DNA from: Gammaproteobacteria bacterium
Lineage (GTDB): Bacteria > Pseudomonadota > Gammaproteobacteria > Pseudomonadales > Porticoccaceae
Reading direction: 5' to 3'
Assembly: GCA_003235325.1 (NCBI GenBank)
Contig: QJWQ01000091.1
Location: 1 to 32,423, forward strand
Length of the DNA: 32,423 nucleotides
Position 1 is the stretch's first letter. Every line of letters starts with the position of its first letter. The position numbers were made by a program, and so were the translations under genes. The notes under the pieces were generated by a model. That model had not been told where the DNA came from. It was given only the letters and a program-made list of their open reading frames with translations, and ran no database searches. Shown piece after piece: positions 16,886 to 24,999 of the stretch.

Positions 16886-18460
16886 ATGACTGAAAATCTG
16901 ATCCCCGTTCGACGCGCCCTCATCAGCGTTTCCGACAAGACCGGCATCGTTCCCTTCGCCCAGGCCCTCAGCGCTGCCGGCGTTGAAATCCTGTCAACCG
17001 GCGGTACTTTCCGGTTATTGACTGCCGAGGGAATAACTGCAGTTGAGGTATCGGACTACACCGGCTTTCCGGAAATGATGGACGGCAGGGTCAAGACCCT
17101 CCATCCCAGAGTCCACGGCGGCATCCTCGGTCGCCGCGGCACCGATGACGCCATCATGGCTGAACAGGGCATCAGCCCCATCGACATGGTGGTGGTCAAC
17201 CTCTATCCCTTTGAGCAGACGGTAGCAAATCCCGACTGCGACCTGGCAACTGCTATCGAGAATATCGATATCGGCGGCCCGACCATGGTGCGTGCAGCCG
17301 CCAAAAACCACCGATACGTATCCGTGCTGGTCAATGCCAGCGACTACCAGCCAGTATTGGATGAAATGGCCAACAGTGCCGGCGCCCTGAGTCTGGAAAC
17401 CCGCTTTGACCTCGCGGTCAAGGCCTATGAACACACGGCGGCCTACGATGGTGCGATCGCCAATTACATGGGTCGACAATTGCGCCCGGCAGGCCAGGAA
17501 TTCCCCCGCACCTGGAACAGTCAATTTCAACAGAAACAGGTAATGCGCTACGGTGAAAATCCGCACCAGCGGTCGGCGTTCTATGTGGAAGCCGAGCCTG
17601 CTGAAGCCTGCATCGCCACCGCCAGCCAGCTGCAGGGCAAGGAATTGTCCTATAACAATATCGCTGACACCGATGCCGCCCTGGAGTGCGTCAAACAATT
17701 TGACTTGCCAGCCTGCGTTATCGTCAAGCACGCCAATCCCTGTGGCGTCGCCGTCGCCGGCACCCTGCTCGAGGCTTACAACCGGGCATTTGCCACCGAC
17801 CCGGAATCGGCCTTTGGCGGCATCATTGCCTTCAACCGGGAACTGGATGCCGAAACAGCGACCGCCATCTGTGACCGGCAGTTCGTCGAGGTCATCATCG
17901 CCCCCCGGGTGTCGCCGGCAGCCACTGCAGCCGTGGCCGCCAAAAAGAACGTGCGACTGCTGGCCTGCGGTCAGTGGCATGCGGAGCGACCCGCCGCCTG
18001 GGATTGCAAGCGGGTCAGCGGTGGCCTGCTGATTCAGGACCGGGATATCGGCATGGTATCCGTGGCGGACCTGAAGGTGGTGAGCCGACGAGCGCCCACG
18101 GATTCCGAATTGCGCGACCTGTTGTTTACCTGGAAAGTGGCCAAGTTTGTCAAGTCCAATGCCATTGTCTATGGCAGCCAGTTGCGCACCATTGGCATCG
18201 GCGCCGGCCAGATGAGTCGGGTCAATTCCGCCCGCATTGCCGCCATAAAGGCGGAACAGGCCAGTCTGCAAGTCAAGGGGGCGGTGATGGCCTCCGATGC
18301 CTTTTTCCCATTCCGGGACGGTATCGACAATGCCGCTGCCGTCGGCATCAGCTGCGTCATACAGCCCGGCGGTTCCATCCGGGACGAGGAAATCATCGCC
18401 GCTGCCGACGAACATGGCATGGCCATGGTGTTTACCGGCATGCGTCATTTCCGGCATTGA
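16886..18460 (+). CDS. purH: Bifunctional AICAR formyltransferase / IMP cyclohydrolase
   Basis: PurH performs the last two steps of IMP synthesis. The 524-residue product has an N-terminal MGS-like cyclohydrolase domain ([44 protein letters not shown]). The AICAR formyltransferase domain has [20 protein letters not shown], the catalytic [10 protein letters not shown] with the Lys-His pair, and [11 protein letters not shown]. Length and motifs are complete. It is followed by purD on the same strand after 73 bases, as in Pseudomonas and Escherichia. No PurR-like operator is evident upstream. Confidence 0.98.
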   Translation: MTENLIPVRRALISVSDKTGIVPFAQALSAAGVEILSTGGTFRLLTAEGITAVEVSDYTGFPEMMDGRVKTLHPRVHGGILGRRGTDDAIMAEQGISPIDMVVVNLYPFEQTVANPDCDLATAIENIDIGGPTMVRAAAKNHRYVSVLVNASDYQPVLDEMANSAGALSLETRFDLAVKAYEHTAAYDGAIANYMGRQLRPAGQEFPRTWNSQFQQKQVMRYGENPHQRSAFYVEAEPAEACIATASQLQGKELSYNNIADTDAALECVKQFDLPACVIVKHANPCGVAVAGTLLEAYNRAFATDPESAFGGIIAFNRELDAETATAICDRQFVEVIIAPRVSPAATAAVAAKKNVRLLACGQWHAERPAAWDCKRVSGGLLIQDRDIGMVSVADLKVVSRRAPTDSELRDLLFTWKVAKFVKSNAIVYGSQLRTIGIGAGQMSRVNSARIAAIKAEQASLQVKGAVMASDAFFPFRDGIDNAAAVGISCVIQPGGSIRDEEIIAAADEHGMAMVFTGMRHFRH

Positions 18461-18533
18461 CAGCGACCGCACTGGTTCAGGTCGATGCCAACCGGCGAGC
18501 AGCCCCCGGTGTCAAATCCCGCAGGAGTAATGA

Positions 18534-19820
18534 ATGAATATACTGGTAATTGGCGCCGGTGGCAGGGAACACGCACTGGCCTGGAAGGCGGCACAGGGTG
18601 CGAATGTCGAGACGGTCTTCGTCGCACCCGGCAATGCCGGCACCGCTCTTGAGAACCGGCTGCAAAATGTCGACATCCGGAGCGACGATTTCGCCGCCCT
18701 GGCGGACTTTGCCGAAAAGCACGCCGTCGCCCTGACTATTGTCGGCCCTGAACAACCCCTGGTGGACGGCATCGTCGATTATTTCCGGTCACGAGATCTG
18801 GCGATATTCGGACCCGGTCGCGCCGCTGCCCAGTTGGAAGGATCCAAGGCCTTTACCAAGGATTTCCTCAGCCGGCACCGTATTCCCACTGCCGAATACC
18901 GCAACTTCACCGAGATTGAACCGGCACTGAAGTATCTCCGCCAAAAAGGTGCGCCGATCGTGGTCAAGGCCGACGGTCTTGCCGCCGGCAAGGGCGTAAT
19001 CGTCGCCCGCAATCTGGAGGAAGCGGAAGCGGCAGTGAGAGACATGCTGTCGGGCAATGCCTTTGGCGAGGCTGGCCACCGCGTGGTTATCGAGGAATTC
19101 CTCGACGGCGAGGAAGCCAGTTTTATCGTCATGGTGGATGGTCGTCATGTGCTGCCCATGGCCTCATCCCAGGACCACAAGGCCCGGGACAACGGCGATC
19201 GGGGACCCAACACCGGCGGACTGGGGGCTTATTCACCAGCTCCGGTGGTGACCCCGGAAGTCCATGACCGGATCATGCGGGAGGTGATTCTTCCGACAGT
19301 GGCGGGCATGGCTGCCGAGGGTAATACCTACACCGGTTTTCTCTATGCCGGCCTGATGATCATGCCCGACGGCGCAGCAAAGGTGATCGAATACAATTGC
19401 CGCTTTGGCGATCCCGAAACCCAGCCGGTGATGATGCGCCTGCAGTCAGACCTGGTAGCCCTCTGCCAGACAGCGCTGCGGGGAGAACTGGACACAGCCA
19501 CAGCCCGGTGGGATCCGAGGGCAGCCCTGGGTGTCGTCCTCGCCGCCGGCGGTTACCCGGCCAGCTACCACCGGGGCGATGAAATTACCGGCGACCTGTT
19601 GTTCAGCAGTGACGATGCCAAGGTTTTCCACGCCGGCACCCGCCTGCAGGGAGACCGGGTGGTGACCGACGGCGGTCGGGTACTCTGTGCTGTCGGTCTC
19701 GGCCACTCGGTGACCGAAGCTCGGGATCAGGCCTATGATCTGGCATCCCGAATCCACTGGCGCAACAGCTATATGCGCACAGACATCGGTTACCGGGCGA
19801 TTGCCAGAGAAAGCAAATAG
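18534..19820 (+). CDS. purD: Phosphoribosylamine-glycine ligase (GAR synthetase)
   Basis: PurD makes glycinamide ribonucleotide from phosphoribosylamine, glycine and ATP. The 428-residue ATP-grasp enzyme shows MNILVIGAGGREHALAWK, VGPEQPLVDGIVD, GSKAFTKDFL, VVKADGLAAGKGVIVA, and EYNCRFGDPETQPVM with the Mg-binding residues. AGGAG lies about 7 bases before the ATG, the strongest ribosome site in this operon. It is the last gene of the plus-strand purine block and is convergent with the AAA ATPase gene. Confidence 0.98.
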   Translation: MNILVIGAGGREHALAWKAAQGANVETVFVAPGNAGTALENRLQNVDIRSDDFAALADFAEKHAVALTIVGPEQPLVDGIVDYFRSRDLAIFGPGRAAAQLEGSKAFTKDFLSRHRIPTAEYRNFTEIEPALKYLRQKGAPIVVKADGLAAGKGVIVARNLEEAEAAVRDMLSGNAFGEAGHRVVIEEFLDGEEASFIVMVDGRHVLPMASSQDHKARDNGDRGPNTGGLGAYSPAPVVTPEVHDRIMREVILPTVAGMAAEGNTYTGFLYAGLMIMPDGAAKVIEYNCRFGDPETQPVMMRLQSDLVALCQTALRGELDTATARWDPRAALGVVLAAGGYPASYHRGDEITGDLLFSSDDAKVFHAGTRLQGDRVVTDGGRVLCAVGLGHSVTEARDQAYDLASRIHWRNSYMRTDIGYRAIARESK

Positions 19821-19822
19821 CA

Positions 19823-19837
19823 CCGGCGCAGCGCCGG
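19823..19837. repeat. GC palindrome just after purD
   Basis: CCGGCG and CGCCGG pair around a CAG loop, three bases after the purD stop. It sits in the short convergent gap before the AAA ATPase stop. There is no T-run, so it is at most a weak or factor-assisted end signal for purHD. Confidence 0.35.
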
Positions 19838-19885
19838 GTCCAACGACAGAATTTTCACCACGATTATTGCATTCCAGCCGCGGAA

Positions 19886-21373
19886 TCAGACATTAATGAC
19901 ATTCCGTTCCCGAGCCCACTGCCGCAACTGCTGGAGTTTTTCCCGCATCACCACCGACAACGGCGAGGTCATGTCCAATTGCTCCCGTACTGAGGCCTGG
20001 CCGACAGCGGCACCATTGGCCATTTCCGAATAGACGGCGGCAATAACCGCCTGTTCAATCTCGGCACCGCTAAATCCCTCCGAGGCCGCCGCCAGATCGT
20101 CGAGCTGGAATAAAGCCGGATCCAGTTGTCGTCGGCGCAGGTGAATGGCGAATATATTTTCACGCATGTTCGAATCCGGCAGGTCGACAAAAAACAGCTC
20201 GTCAAAACGCCCCTTGCGCACCAGTTCGGCGGGCAGGCGGGATATATCGTTGGCGGTCGCCACCAGAAACACCCGGGATTTTCTTTCCGACATCCAGGTC
20301 AAAAGGGTACCCAGCACTCGGTGGGAGATACCGCTGTCACCGCTGTCCGCCGCCAGGCCTTTTTCTATTTCATCAATCCAGAGGACACAGGGAGACATAC
20401 GATCGGCCAGGTCCAGGGAATCCCTTAGATTGCGCTCGGTCTCGCCGAAAAACTTGTTGTAAAGGGCGCCCATGTCCATTCGCAACAGCGGCAAACCCCA
20501 GGTGCCGGCCACGGCTTTTGCCGCCAGGCTCTTGCCACCACCCTGAACACCAAGCAGCAGAATGCCCCGGGGCATGTCGGCACCGGTGCTTTCGGTATTT
20601 GAAAGCAGGATTTGCCGCCGCACCTCAAGCCAGCCTTTGAGTCGGTCCATGCCGGCGATCTGGGTAAAGTCCTCGGTATCGAATTCATAGCTGAGCACAC
20701 CGTCCATGTTCATCAACTTGAACTTGGCGTCGTTGACCTGTGCCAGATCGGAATCGGTGATGGCGCCATCGTCGACAATGGCCCGCCGGGACAGGCGCCG
20801 GACCTCGGCATGGGTCAGGCCGCGGAGATTAGCTGCCAGTTTATTCAGAATTTCGCTTTCGGTGCGCACCCGTTGCCCGTCGTTGCGCCTCGACCACTTG
20901 GCCGCCTCTTCACGAACCAGATCCAGAATCTGCCGGTGATCCGGCAGGGATAGTTGAAACCGGGCGCTGAAACGCCCCAGCTCCTCGGGCAAGTTCAGGG
21001 TATGGCTGATCAATACCAGGGTAAGTCCGCCGTGTTCATTGCGCAGAGCAATATCCTTGAGGAGTCGGATATTGGTGGGGTGATCCTTGATCCAGGGGTG
21101 AAAATCACAAAGGGCATAAATGCCGGGTTTGGCACGGGTTTTAAGATACCGGAGAAAACCCTCGGGTTCGGCATGCTCGGCCTCCGACTCCAGGCGCAAA
21201 CCGAATCCGGCCGCCTCTAGACCGTCAGTAATGGTCCAGCGATACAGGGGCAGTTCCTGACTGCGGGCGACCCGTTGCAACAGATCCATGGCCCGGTTTT
21301 CATCGTGTGTTTCCAGTACGACCAGGGGAATTCTTGACTGCAAAACGATTTCGAAATCACCGGTGTCCTGCAT
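19886..21373 (-). CDS. Ycf46-like AAA+ ATPase
   Basis: The 495-residue AAA protein has an N-terminal alpha/beta region (about 1-235) that resembles a degenerate ATPase domain, then an AAA domain. Walker A is GVQGGGKS (275-282), Walker B is VLWIDEIEK (330-338), sensor 1 is ATANDISRLP, and the arginine-finger region is RKGRFDELF. The signature GVQGGGKS...LWIDEIEKG is typical of the Ycf46/COG0464 family of cyanobacteria, plastids and proteobacteria. Its role is not firmly known; in cyanobacteria it has been linked to inorganic carbon use. ATG 21373 was chosen for its strong Shine-Dalgarno AGAGG. The start lies 17 bases inside the end of the metallo-hydrolase gene, so the two form an overlapping pair. 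Confidence 0.9.
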   Translation of the reverse strand: MQDTGDFEIVLQSRIPLVVLETHDENRAMDLLQRVARSQELPLYRWTITDGLEAAGFGLRLESEAEHAEPEGFLRYLKTRAKPGIYALCDFHPWIKDHPTNIRLLKDIALRNEHGGLTLVLISHTLNLPEELGRFSARFQLSLPDHRQILDLVREEAAKWSRRNDGQRVRTESEILNKLAANLRGLTHAEVRRLSRRAIVDDGAITDSDLAQVNDAKFKLMNMDGVLSYEFDTEDFTQIAGMDRLKGWLEVRRQILLSNTESTGADMPRGILLLGVQGGGKSLAAKAVAGTWGLPLLRMDMGALYNKFFGETERNLRDSLDLADRMSPCVLWIDEIEKGLAADSGDSGISHRVLGTLLTWMSERKSRVFLVATANDISRLPAELVRKGRFDELFFVDLPDSNMRENIFAIHLRRRQLDPALFQLDDLAAASEGFSGAEIEQAVIAAVYSEMANGAAVGQASVREQLDMTSPLSVVMREKLQQLRQWARERNVINV

Positions 21374-22325
21374 AGTTGTACCTCTTCCTTTTTTCCAGCC
21401 AGGCATCCAGCCCCTGAGCGTTAAGGGACAGGTCCAGGCCGAGGATTGTTTGCGCCTCGATTGCGGATAATGTCGGTCGAACCAGTTGCAGCAGCCCGAA
21501 TTCCCTCGCAGTCAGGGCCTCTCGTATAACGGCGATCCGATCCCGGTCACATTCATGGTTAAGTGCGATATCGCAGTATTCCCCAATCGCGGTCCTGAGC
21601 TTTTCCACCTGCTCTTCCGGTTGTGTCAACACGCCAAAATGTGTCAGGTAAATTCGGGCAGGCCGGTAACTCATGAGCATATCCAGGGTCGCCAGCAGTT
21701 TTTCCGGGTTGAATTGCGCCGGTGTCGTCGACGGCATCAGGTGGCGGTCATTGTCACCGATCATTTCCCGGTAGGAAATACCGAAATTATCCCCGGTAAA
21801 CCAGCCCTCGGTGGCGCTGTCCCAGATACAGTAGTGGTGCTCTGCGTGACCGGGCCCGTGCCGGATCCTCAAAACACGTCCGCCGAGGTTCAGCGTCATA
21901 TCATCTTCGGCGACCAGAATTCGCTCCGGGGCTATCGGTCTGATCTCACCGTAAAGGGTGTCAAACCGGTCAATGCCATAGACCTCTCGAGAAGCTGAGA
22001 TCAGCCGCTCAGGGTTCGCCATATGGTCCGCGCCCCGGGGATGAACCACAAGTTGCGCCGAGGGCAGTTTCTCCATCAATAGCCCGGCTCCACCGGCATG
22101 ATCCAGGTGGATGTGAGTCGGCATGACATAGTTGATCCTGTCAGCGGCAATTCCCTCGGCCGCGAGATAATCGAGCACCAGGGGCACGGTGTTGCTGGTG
22201 CCGGTCTCGATAATCGCCCACTGGCCGCCCTGGTGCATCAGATAGCAGGCCGCCAGGCCCGGCCGGACATAGCCGGTATCCAGGCAAAAGATGCCGTTGC
22301 CGAGATCGGTAGGATTCAGGTCCAC
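21357..22325 (-). CDS. Metallo-beta-lactamase-fold hydrolase
   Basis: The product of about 322 residues has the MBL metal motif THIHLDHAGG (HxHxDH), a further His in GPGHAEHHYC, the bridging Asp in FTGDNFG and the last His in YLTHFG, so the dinuclear site is complete. Substrates of this family vary (glyoxalase II, lactonase, persulfide dioxygenase, flavoprotein-like); none can be assigned from the motifs. The start is uncertain. GTG 22325 gives a compact N-terminus (DLNPTDLGNGIFCLDTGYVR), while the frame stays open to 22799 through coq7 and also offers TTG at 22391. I prefer GTG because a possible -10 (TAAAAT on the minus strand, 22367-22372) lies just upstream. The end overlaps the AAA ATPase start by 17 bases. 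Confidence 0.88.
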   Translation of the reverse strand: MDLNPTDLGNGIFCLDTGYVRPGLAACYLMHQGGQWAIIETGTSNTVPLVLDYLAAEGIAADRINYVMPTHIHLDHAGGAGLLMEKLPSAQLVVHPRGADHMANPERLISASREVYGIDRFDTLYGEIRPIAPERILVAEDDMTLNLGGRVLRIRHGPGHAEHHYCIWDSATEGWFTGDNFGISYREMIGDNDRHLMPSTTPAQFNPEKLLATLDMLMSYRPARIYLTHFGVLTQPEEQVEKLRTAIGEYCDIALNHECDRDRIAVIREALTAREFGLLQLVRPTLSAIEAQTILGLDLSLNAQGLDAWLEKRKRYNYAGHR

Positions 22326-22354
22326 AAGACTGGTTTCCGGATTGATGATTTCAC

Positions 22355-22379
22355 TTGAGGCGACTATTTTAGCTACAAT
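22355..22379. promoter_or_regulatory. Compact divergent promoter region between the MBL hydrolase and coq7
   Basis: On the plus strand TACAAT (22374-22379) is a good -10 for coq7, placing the transcript start about 24 bases before its ATG, but no well-spaced -35 is seen. On the minus strand TAAAAT (22367-22372) could be the -10 of the MBL gene. The two -10 elements lie back to back, so polymerase binding would be mutually exclusive. This is weak evidence only. Confidence 0.3.
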
Positions 22380-22409
22380 TCCACTTCGCAAACACAGGCG
22401 GTATCCGCG

Positions 22410-23114
22410 ATGAACGAATCCATATCCGGCGCCACAGCCGAAATCGGGGCCAGACCCGTAGCGCAGGTCGTCAATGAGCGGCAATTTTCGGTGATAGACC
22501 GATTCATCTGCGGTGCCGACCGCGCCCTGCACACCCTGGCGGGAAAGGCCCCCAGCCCCTTGCGACCGGCGCCGGCCAGCGGGATGGAAAATCCGGTCTT
22601 GTCCGATGCCGAGAGAAAACATGCCGCCGGCCTGATGCGGGTCAATCACAGCGGTGAGGTCTGCGCCCAGGCCCTGTACCAGGGCCAGGCCCTGACAGCC
22701 GGCTTGCCCAGTGTTCGCTCGGAAATGGAAAACGCGGCAAGAGAGGAAATTGACCATCTGGCCTGGTGTGAGGAACGGATTCAGGCTCTCGGCAGCCACA
22801 CCAGTCTGCTCAATCCTGTTTGGTATGCCGCTTCGTTTACCCTGGGAGCAGCTACCGGGTTAATCAGTGACCGCTTGAGCCTGGGCTTCGTGGCCGCGAC
22901 TGAAGATCAGGTATGCAAGCATCTGGAGGGCCATCTGCATGCCCTGCCGTCGGCCGACAACAAAAGCCGTAGGATAGTTGAACAAATGCTGGAAGATGAG
23001 GCCCGGCATGCTCAAAACGCCCTATCGGCCGGCGGCCTGCAGTTTCCGGTGCCAATCAAAAAGCTGATGAGCCTGGTGGCCAAAGCCATGACCTCGACCA
23101 GTTACAGAATCTAG
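22410..23114 (+). CDS. coq7: Demethoxyubiquinone hydroxylase (diiron Coq7)
   Basis: Coq7 hydroxylates the benzoquinol ring in aerobic ubiquinone synthesis, replacing the flavin enzyme UbiF of E. coli. In the 234-residue product the four-helix diiron site is complete: Glu83 in SGEV, Glu113 and His116 in EIDH, Glu165 in ATEDQ, Glu197 and His200 in EARH. The N-terminal 25 residues are not conserved, so a slightly later start is possible; the ATG at 22410 has a weak AGGCGG upstream. In Pseudomonas coq7 lies close to crp(vfr) and an OsmC gene, as it does here, except that a LysR/small-peptide segment now separates them. Confidence 0.96.
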   Translation: MNESISGATAEIGARPVAQVVNERQFSVIDRFICGADRALHTLAGKAPSPLRPAPASGMENPVLSDAERKHAAGLMRVNHSGEVCAQALYQGQALTAGLPSVRSEMENAAREEIDHLAWCEERIQALGSHTSLLNPVWYAASFTLGAATGLISDRLSLGFVAATEDQVCKHLEGHLHALPSADNKSRRIVEQMLEDEARHAQNALSAGGLQFPVPIKKLMSLVAKAMTSTSYRI

Positions 23115-23135
23115 CCACCGAATAACGACCTGTGG

Positions 23136-24095
23136 TCACCGTAGGGACGCCTGTTCATCCTGAACGGTTCTGACAACCTGAAACAATTTTTCTCGAAACC
23201 AGCTGTGCAACGGCGATTTCAGGGTTCGGCGATGCTGGACCAGGGCAGCGGGAATGTAGGGTTCCGAAAGCAGATCTTCCGGGTAGGGCTTGCGTATAAT
23301 TTCATAGTAATCTCCTTCCTGCTTGAGATCGTCCATGGTTGCCAGCATCAGGCAATCGGTAGAATGCAGGGCTTCCAGCGCCGTCATCAGTTGGTCAGTG
23401 ACCATGATCTTGTGTCGCTTCAGACCCTTGATGGCCAGGGTCTTGTCAAACCGGCTCTCCGTCAGGGGTGAAACCGTGTCCGATAACAACAGGAAATACT
23501 GGATAAAGGGGTACTCAAGGATGTTCTCCAGGGTAAGTTGCTTTTTAGCCAACGGGTGACCCTTGCGCATCCAGACCGCAGGCGCAAAGCCTCCCAGGCG
23601 GGTCACCACAAAGTCATCTGACAGGGGCTTCTCCACCTCCAGCACAAAATCAATCTCCCCCTTGGCCAGGAGTTCCTTGTAACCTTCGAGGCCACTGGAG
23701 ACTGCGATTGACACATTAGGTGCCTCTCGTGCCAACTGGCAGGTAAGCTTCGGCACCACCTGCACTGCGATGAATTCAGGGGACACCAGATGTATAACCC
23801 CCGTGCTGCTTTCCGGCCTGAAATTCTGGACTTCAACAAACTCTGCAATATGCCCCAGCAGTTCCGGCAGGCGGGCCTGCAGTTCAAGCGCCCTGATGGT
23901 CGGCATCAGTTCCCTGCCGTTCTTTACCAGTAACGGATCGTCAAAAAGATCTCGCAGACGCTGAAGGGTTTTACTCATCGCCGGCTGGGTGATAAACAGT
24001 CGCTTGGCAGCCCTGGTAACGCTCCGCTCCTCCAGCAAGACATTAAGTGCCACCAGCAGATTCAGATCCACTCTCGAGAGGCTGGCCGTCAACAT
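23136..24095 (-). CDS. LysR-type transcriptional regulator (NodD/LeuO-like branch)
   Basis: The 319-residue product has an N-terminal winged HTH (about 9-66: VDLNLLVALNVLLEERSVTRAAKRLFITQPAMSKTLQRLR shown by its start VDLNLLVALN and its recognition helix ITQPAMSKTL) followed by DDPLLVKNGR. The rest is a two-lobed periplasmic-binding-like effector domain (about 90-300). ATG 24095 was chosen because AGGA lies 7-8 bases upstream and the protein begins just before the HTH. An upstream ATG at 24134 lacks a ribosome site and would put the start inside the operator. The gene is divergent from the two peptide genes, and its leader carries a palindromic operator that recurs at 24949-24974. By the usual LysR arrangement it should control the divergent cassette. 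The effector is unknown. Confidence 0.94.
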   Translation of the reverse strand: MLTASLSRVDLNLLVALNVLLEERSVTRAAKRLFITQPAMSKTLQRLRDLFDDPLLVKNGRELMPTIRALELQARLPELLGHIAEFVEVQNFRPESSTGVIHLVSPEFIAVQVVPKLTCQLAREAPNVSIAVSSGLEGYKELLAKGEIDFVLEVEKPLSDDFVVTRLGGFAPAVWMRKGHPLAKKQLTLENILEYPFIQYFLLLSDTVSPLTESRFDKTLAIKGLKRHKIMVTDQLMTALEALHSTDCLMLATMDDLKQEGDYYEIIRKPYPEDLLSEPYIPAALVQHRRTLKSPLHSWFREKLFQVVRTVQDEQASLR

Positions 24096-24097
24096 TG

Positions 24098-24163
24098 ATA
24101 AGTCCTGGTTATGCTTTAGATAATAATAATACATTAGAGTTATTCAATGACAGCCCCTACAGT
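24098..24163 (+). promoter_or_regulatory. LysR-type operator and promoter, copy A
   Basis: The promoter has TTAGAG (24134-24139), an 18-base spacer and TACAGT (24158-24163). Overlapping its -35 is a 26-bp imperfect dyad (24119-24144): outer arms GATAAT and GTTATT, inner arms TAAT and ATTA around AC. A T-N11-A core (T24130, A24142) fits LysR sites. The whole element recurs 830 bases downstream at 24928-24993. It lies between the divergent LysR gene and the first peptide gene, so it could serve both autoregulation and control of the peptides. Confidence 0.65.
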
Positions 24164-24203
24164 GTAACTGTCAACCCATCCCCAATATCAAAGGAGGTAT
24201 GAG

Positions 24204-24353
24204 ATGGTGGTATCAACCCTGATGTATGCAATTTTATGGTTTTCTGGCCTGGTTGGTTCGGCAATAGCCGTCGACGACCTCAAAGGAAGTTTCCGGAAAG
24301 GCCACACCTATCCAGTCGAGGGCAGGGAAACTGAAGCAGTTCCGGCCACCTAG
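24204..24353 (+). CDS. Small hydrophobic peptide A1 (49 aa), unknown function
   Basis: I do not recognise this family. The product has an uncharged hydrophobic stretch (residues 1-23, MVVSTLMYAILWFSGLVGSA at the start) followed by VDDLK and a charged tail of about 22 residues. AAGGAGG lies exactly 6 bases before the ATG. It is homologous to the next gene: 18 of the first 27 residues are identical, including the unbroken GSAIAVDDLK. Across those ten codons the two genes differ at six bases, all synonymous, which is strong evidence that both are translated and under selection. The hydrophobic part could be a TM anchor. AIA before VDD could also be a signal-peptidase site, but no basic residue precedes the stretch. 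A competing ATG at 24199 is too close to the Shine-Dalgarno and stops after seven codons. Confidence 0.8.
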   Translation: MVVSTLMYAILWFSGLVGSAIAVDDLKGSFRKGHTYPVEGRETEAVPAT

Positions 24354-24400
24354 TACGGAAAAAGTTATAGCGTTTATTTCCATGCGCAAGGAGGTCAGTC

Positions 24401-24562
24401 ATGGTAGCGTCAATGGTAATGTATGTGATTTTCGCAGTTTCGGGAGTTCTGGGATCGGCTATAGCCGTTGATGATCTCAAGCAACTGCTGTCGAAACGAA
24501 CCGGAGACTCAAGGCGATTACAGGAAGAGAAATCGGAGGACCACTCCACCACCTGTAAGTAG
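24401..24562 (+). CDS. Small hydrophobic peptide A2 (53 aa), tandem paralogue of A1
   Basis: The product is 53 residues: a hydrophobic segment (1-23, MVASMVMYVIFAVSGVLGSA at the start), the shared VDDLK, then a highly charged tail rich in Lys, Arg and Glu that ends with a lone Cys (TTCK). The ribosome site AAGGAGG sits 6 bases before the ATG, the same spacing as in A1. Only the N-terminal halves of A1 and A2 are alike and the tails have diverged, suggesting a common membrane or export segment with different exposed ends. No promoter is seen in the 47-base gap, so it is probably cotranscribed with A1. It ends 51 bases before a strong terminator. No function can be assigned. Confidence 0.82.
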   Translation: MVASMVMYVIFAVSGVLGSAIAVDDLKQLLSKRTGDSRRLQEEKSEDHSTTCK

Positions 24563-24578
24563 TTGCGGTTTCATTCTC

Positions 24579-24599
24579 GATAGTCGCTTGGCGACTATC
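24579..24599. repeat. 9-bp hairpin between peptide A2 and its terminator
   Basis: GATAGTCGC (24579-24587) and GCGACTATC (24591-24599) pair perfectly around TTG. It lies 15 bases upstream of the terminator stem and has no T-run of its own. It may protect the 3' end of the peptide mRNA. Confidence 0.5.
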
Positions 24600-24613
24600 A
24601 TCGATGAATCAAC

Positions 24614-24641
24614 GGGGAGCCCAGGGGCTCCCCTTTTTTTT
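24614..24641 (+). terminator. Intrinsic terminator of the peptide cassette A
   Basis: GGGGAGCC (24614-24621) pairs with GGCTCCCC (24626-24633) and is followed by eight T (24634-24641). This is a textbook strong terminator. The same stem sequence recurs at 25086-25104. Confidence 0.93.
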
Positions 24642-24927
24642 CAACTTACGACGGCCGGTCAATTGGCCCCGACGGGGCCGGTCCGAAGCTATTATTAACC
24701 CGGCAAGCTTTTATGCAGGGTTAATTCGGTACATGGATGTGCCGCCATTGGCCGCAGGTCAATGCAAACCCTTAAAATACAAGAAACTTCGCACAGTTCC
24801 TCCAGTATTTTAAGCACGCGCACCTAAATAGGCACGCCGTAACCCTCGATTTCTCTCTGATCCCAACATGGGCTCAATTCGGCACCGGCGGATTAATCTG
24901 CTCCAGTCGTCGCATATTGGCAGACTC
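24642..24927. other. Non-coding spacer between cassettes with several inverted repeats
   Basis: No credible gene is present. Three inverted repeats stand out: GGCCCC/GGGGCC around GAC (24665-24679); TTAACCC/GGGTTAA (24695-24701 and 24718-24724, 16-base loop); and a perfect 10-bp pair CTTAAAATAC/GTATTTTAAG (24771-24780 and 24805-24814, 24-base loop). A direct repeat GGCCGGTC occurs at 24653 and 24676. A 26-codon frame from ATG 24733 has no ribosome site. Nothing identifies an insertion sequence. Confidence 0.5.
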
Positions 24928-24993
24928 ATAACTTCTGGTTATATTTAAAATAACAACAATACATTGGAGTTATTGCATTCATCTGCCTATAGT
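24928..24993 (+). promoter_or_regulatory. LysR-type operator and promoter, copy B
   Basis: This is a homologue of 24098-24163 at the same phase: TTGGAG (24964-24969), an 18-base spacer, TATAGT (24988-24993). The 26-bp dyad (24949-24974) is better than in copy A: outer arms AATAAC and GTTATT are perfect complements, and inner arms CAAT and ATTG pair around AC. Compared with copy A the inner arms changed together (T to C on one side, A to G on the other), keeping the symmetry. By hand alignment 42 of 59 columns are identical (24105-24163 against 24935-24993), rising to 33 of 40 over the upstream part. Confidence 0.65.
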
Positions 24994-24999
24994 TTCACC

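Noticed and set aside
17015-18472. Long open frame of 485 codons antisense to purH
   Set aside because: purH is certain on the other strand, and GC-rich codon use opens the opposite frame. The antisense translation has no domain or motif and lacks a ribosome site.
24096-24134. Longer N-terminus of the LysR protein from ATG 24134
   Set aside because: There is no ribosome site, the extra residues are Tyr-rich and unconserved, and the stretch coincides with the operator. ATG 24095 has a Shine-Dalgarno.
24199-24222. Seven-codon frame with two Trp codons overlapping the start of peptide A1
   Set aside because: The ATG is one base after the Shine-Dalgarno, too close for initiation. The conserved A1/A2 frame starts at 24204.
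24733-24813. 26-codon frame in the inter-cassette spacer
   Set aside because: It has no Shine-Dalgarno, no similarity to A1 or A2, and overlaps the 10-bp inverted repeat.
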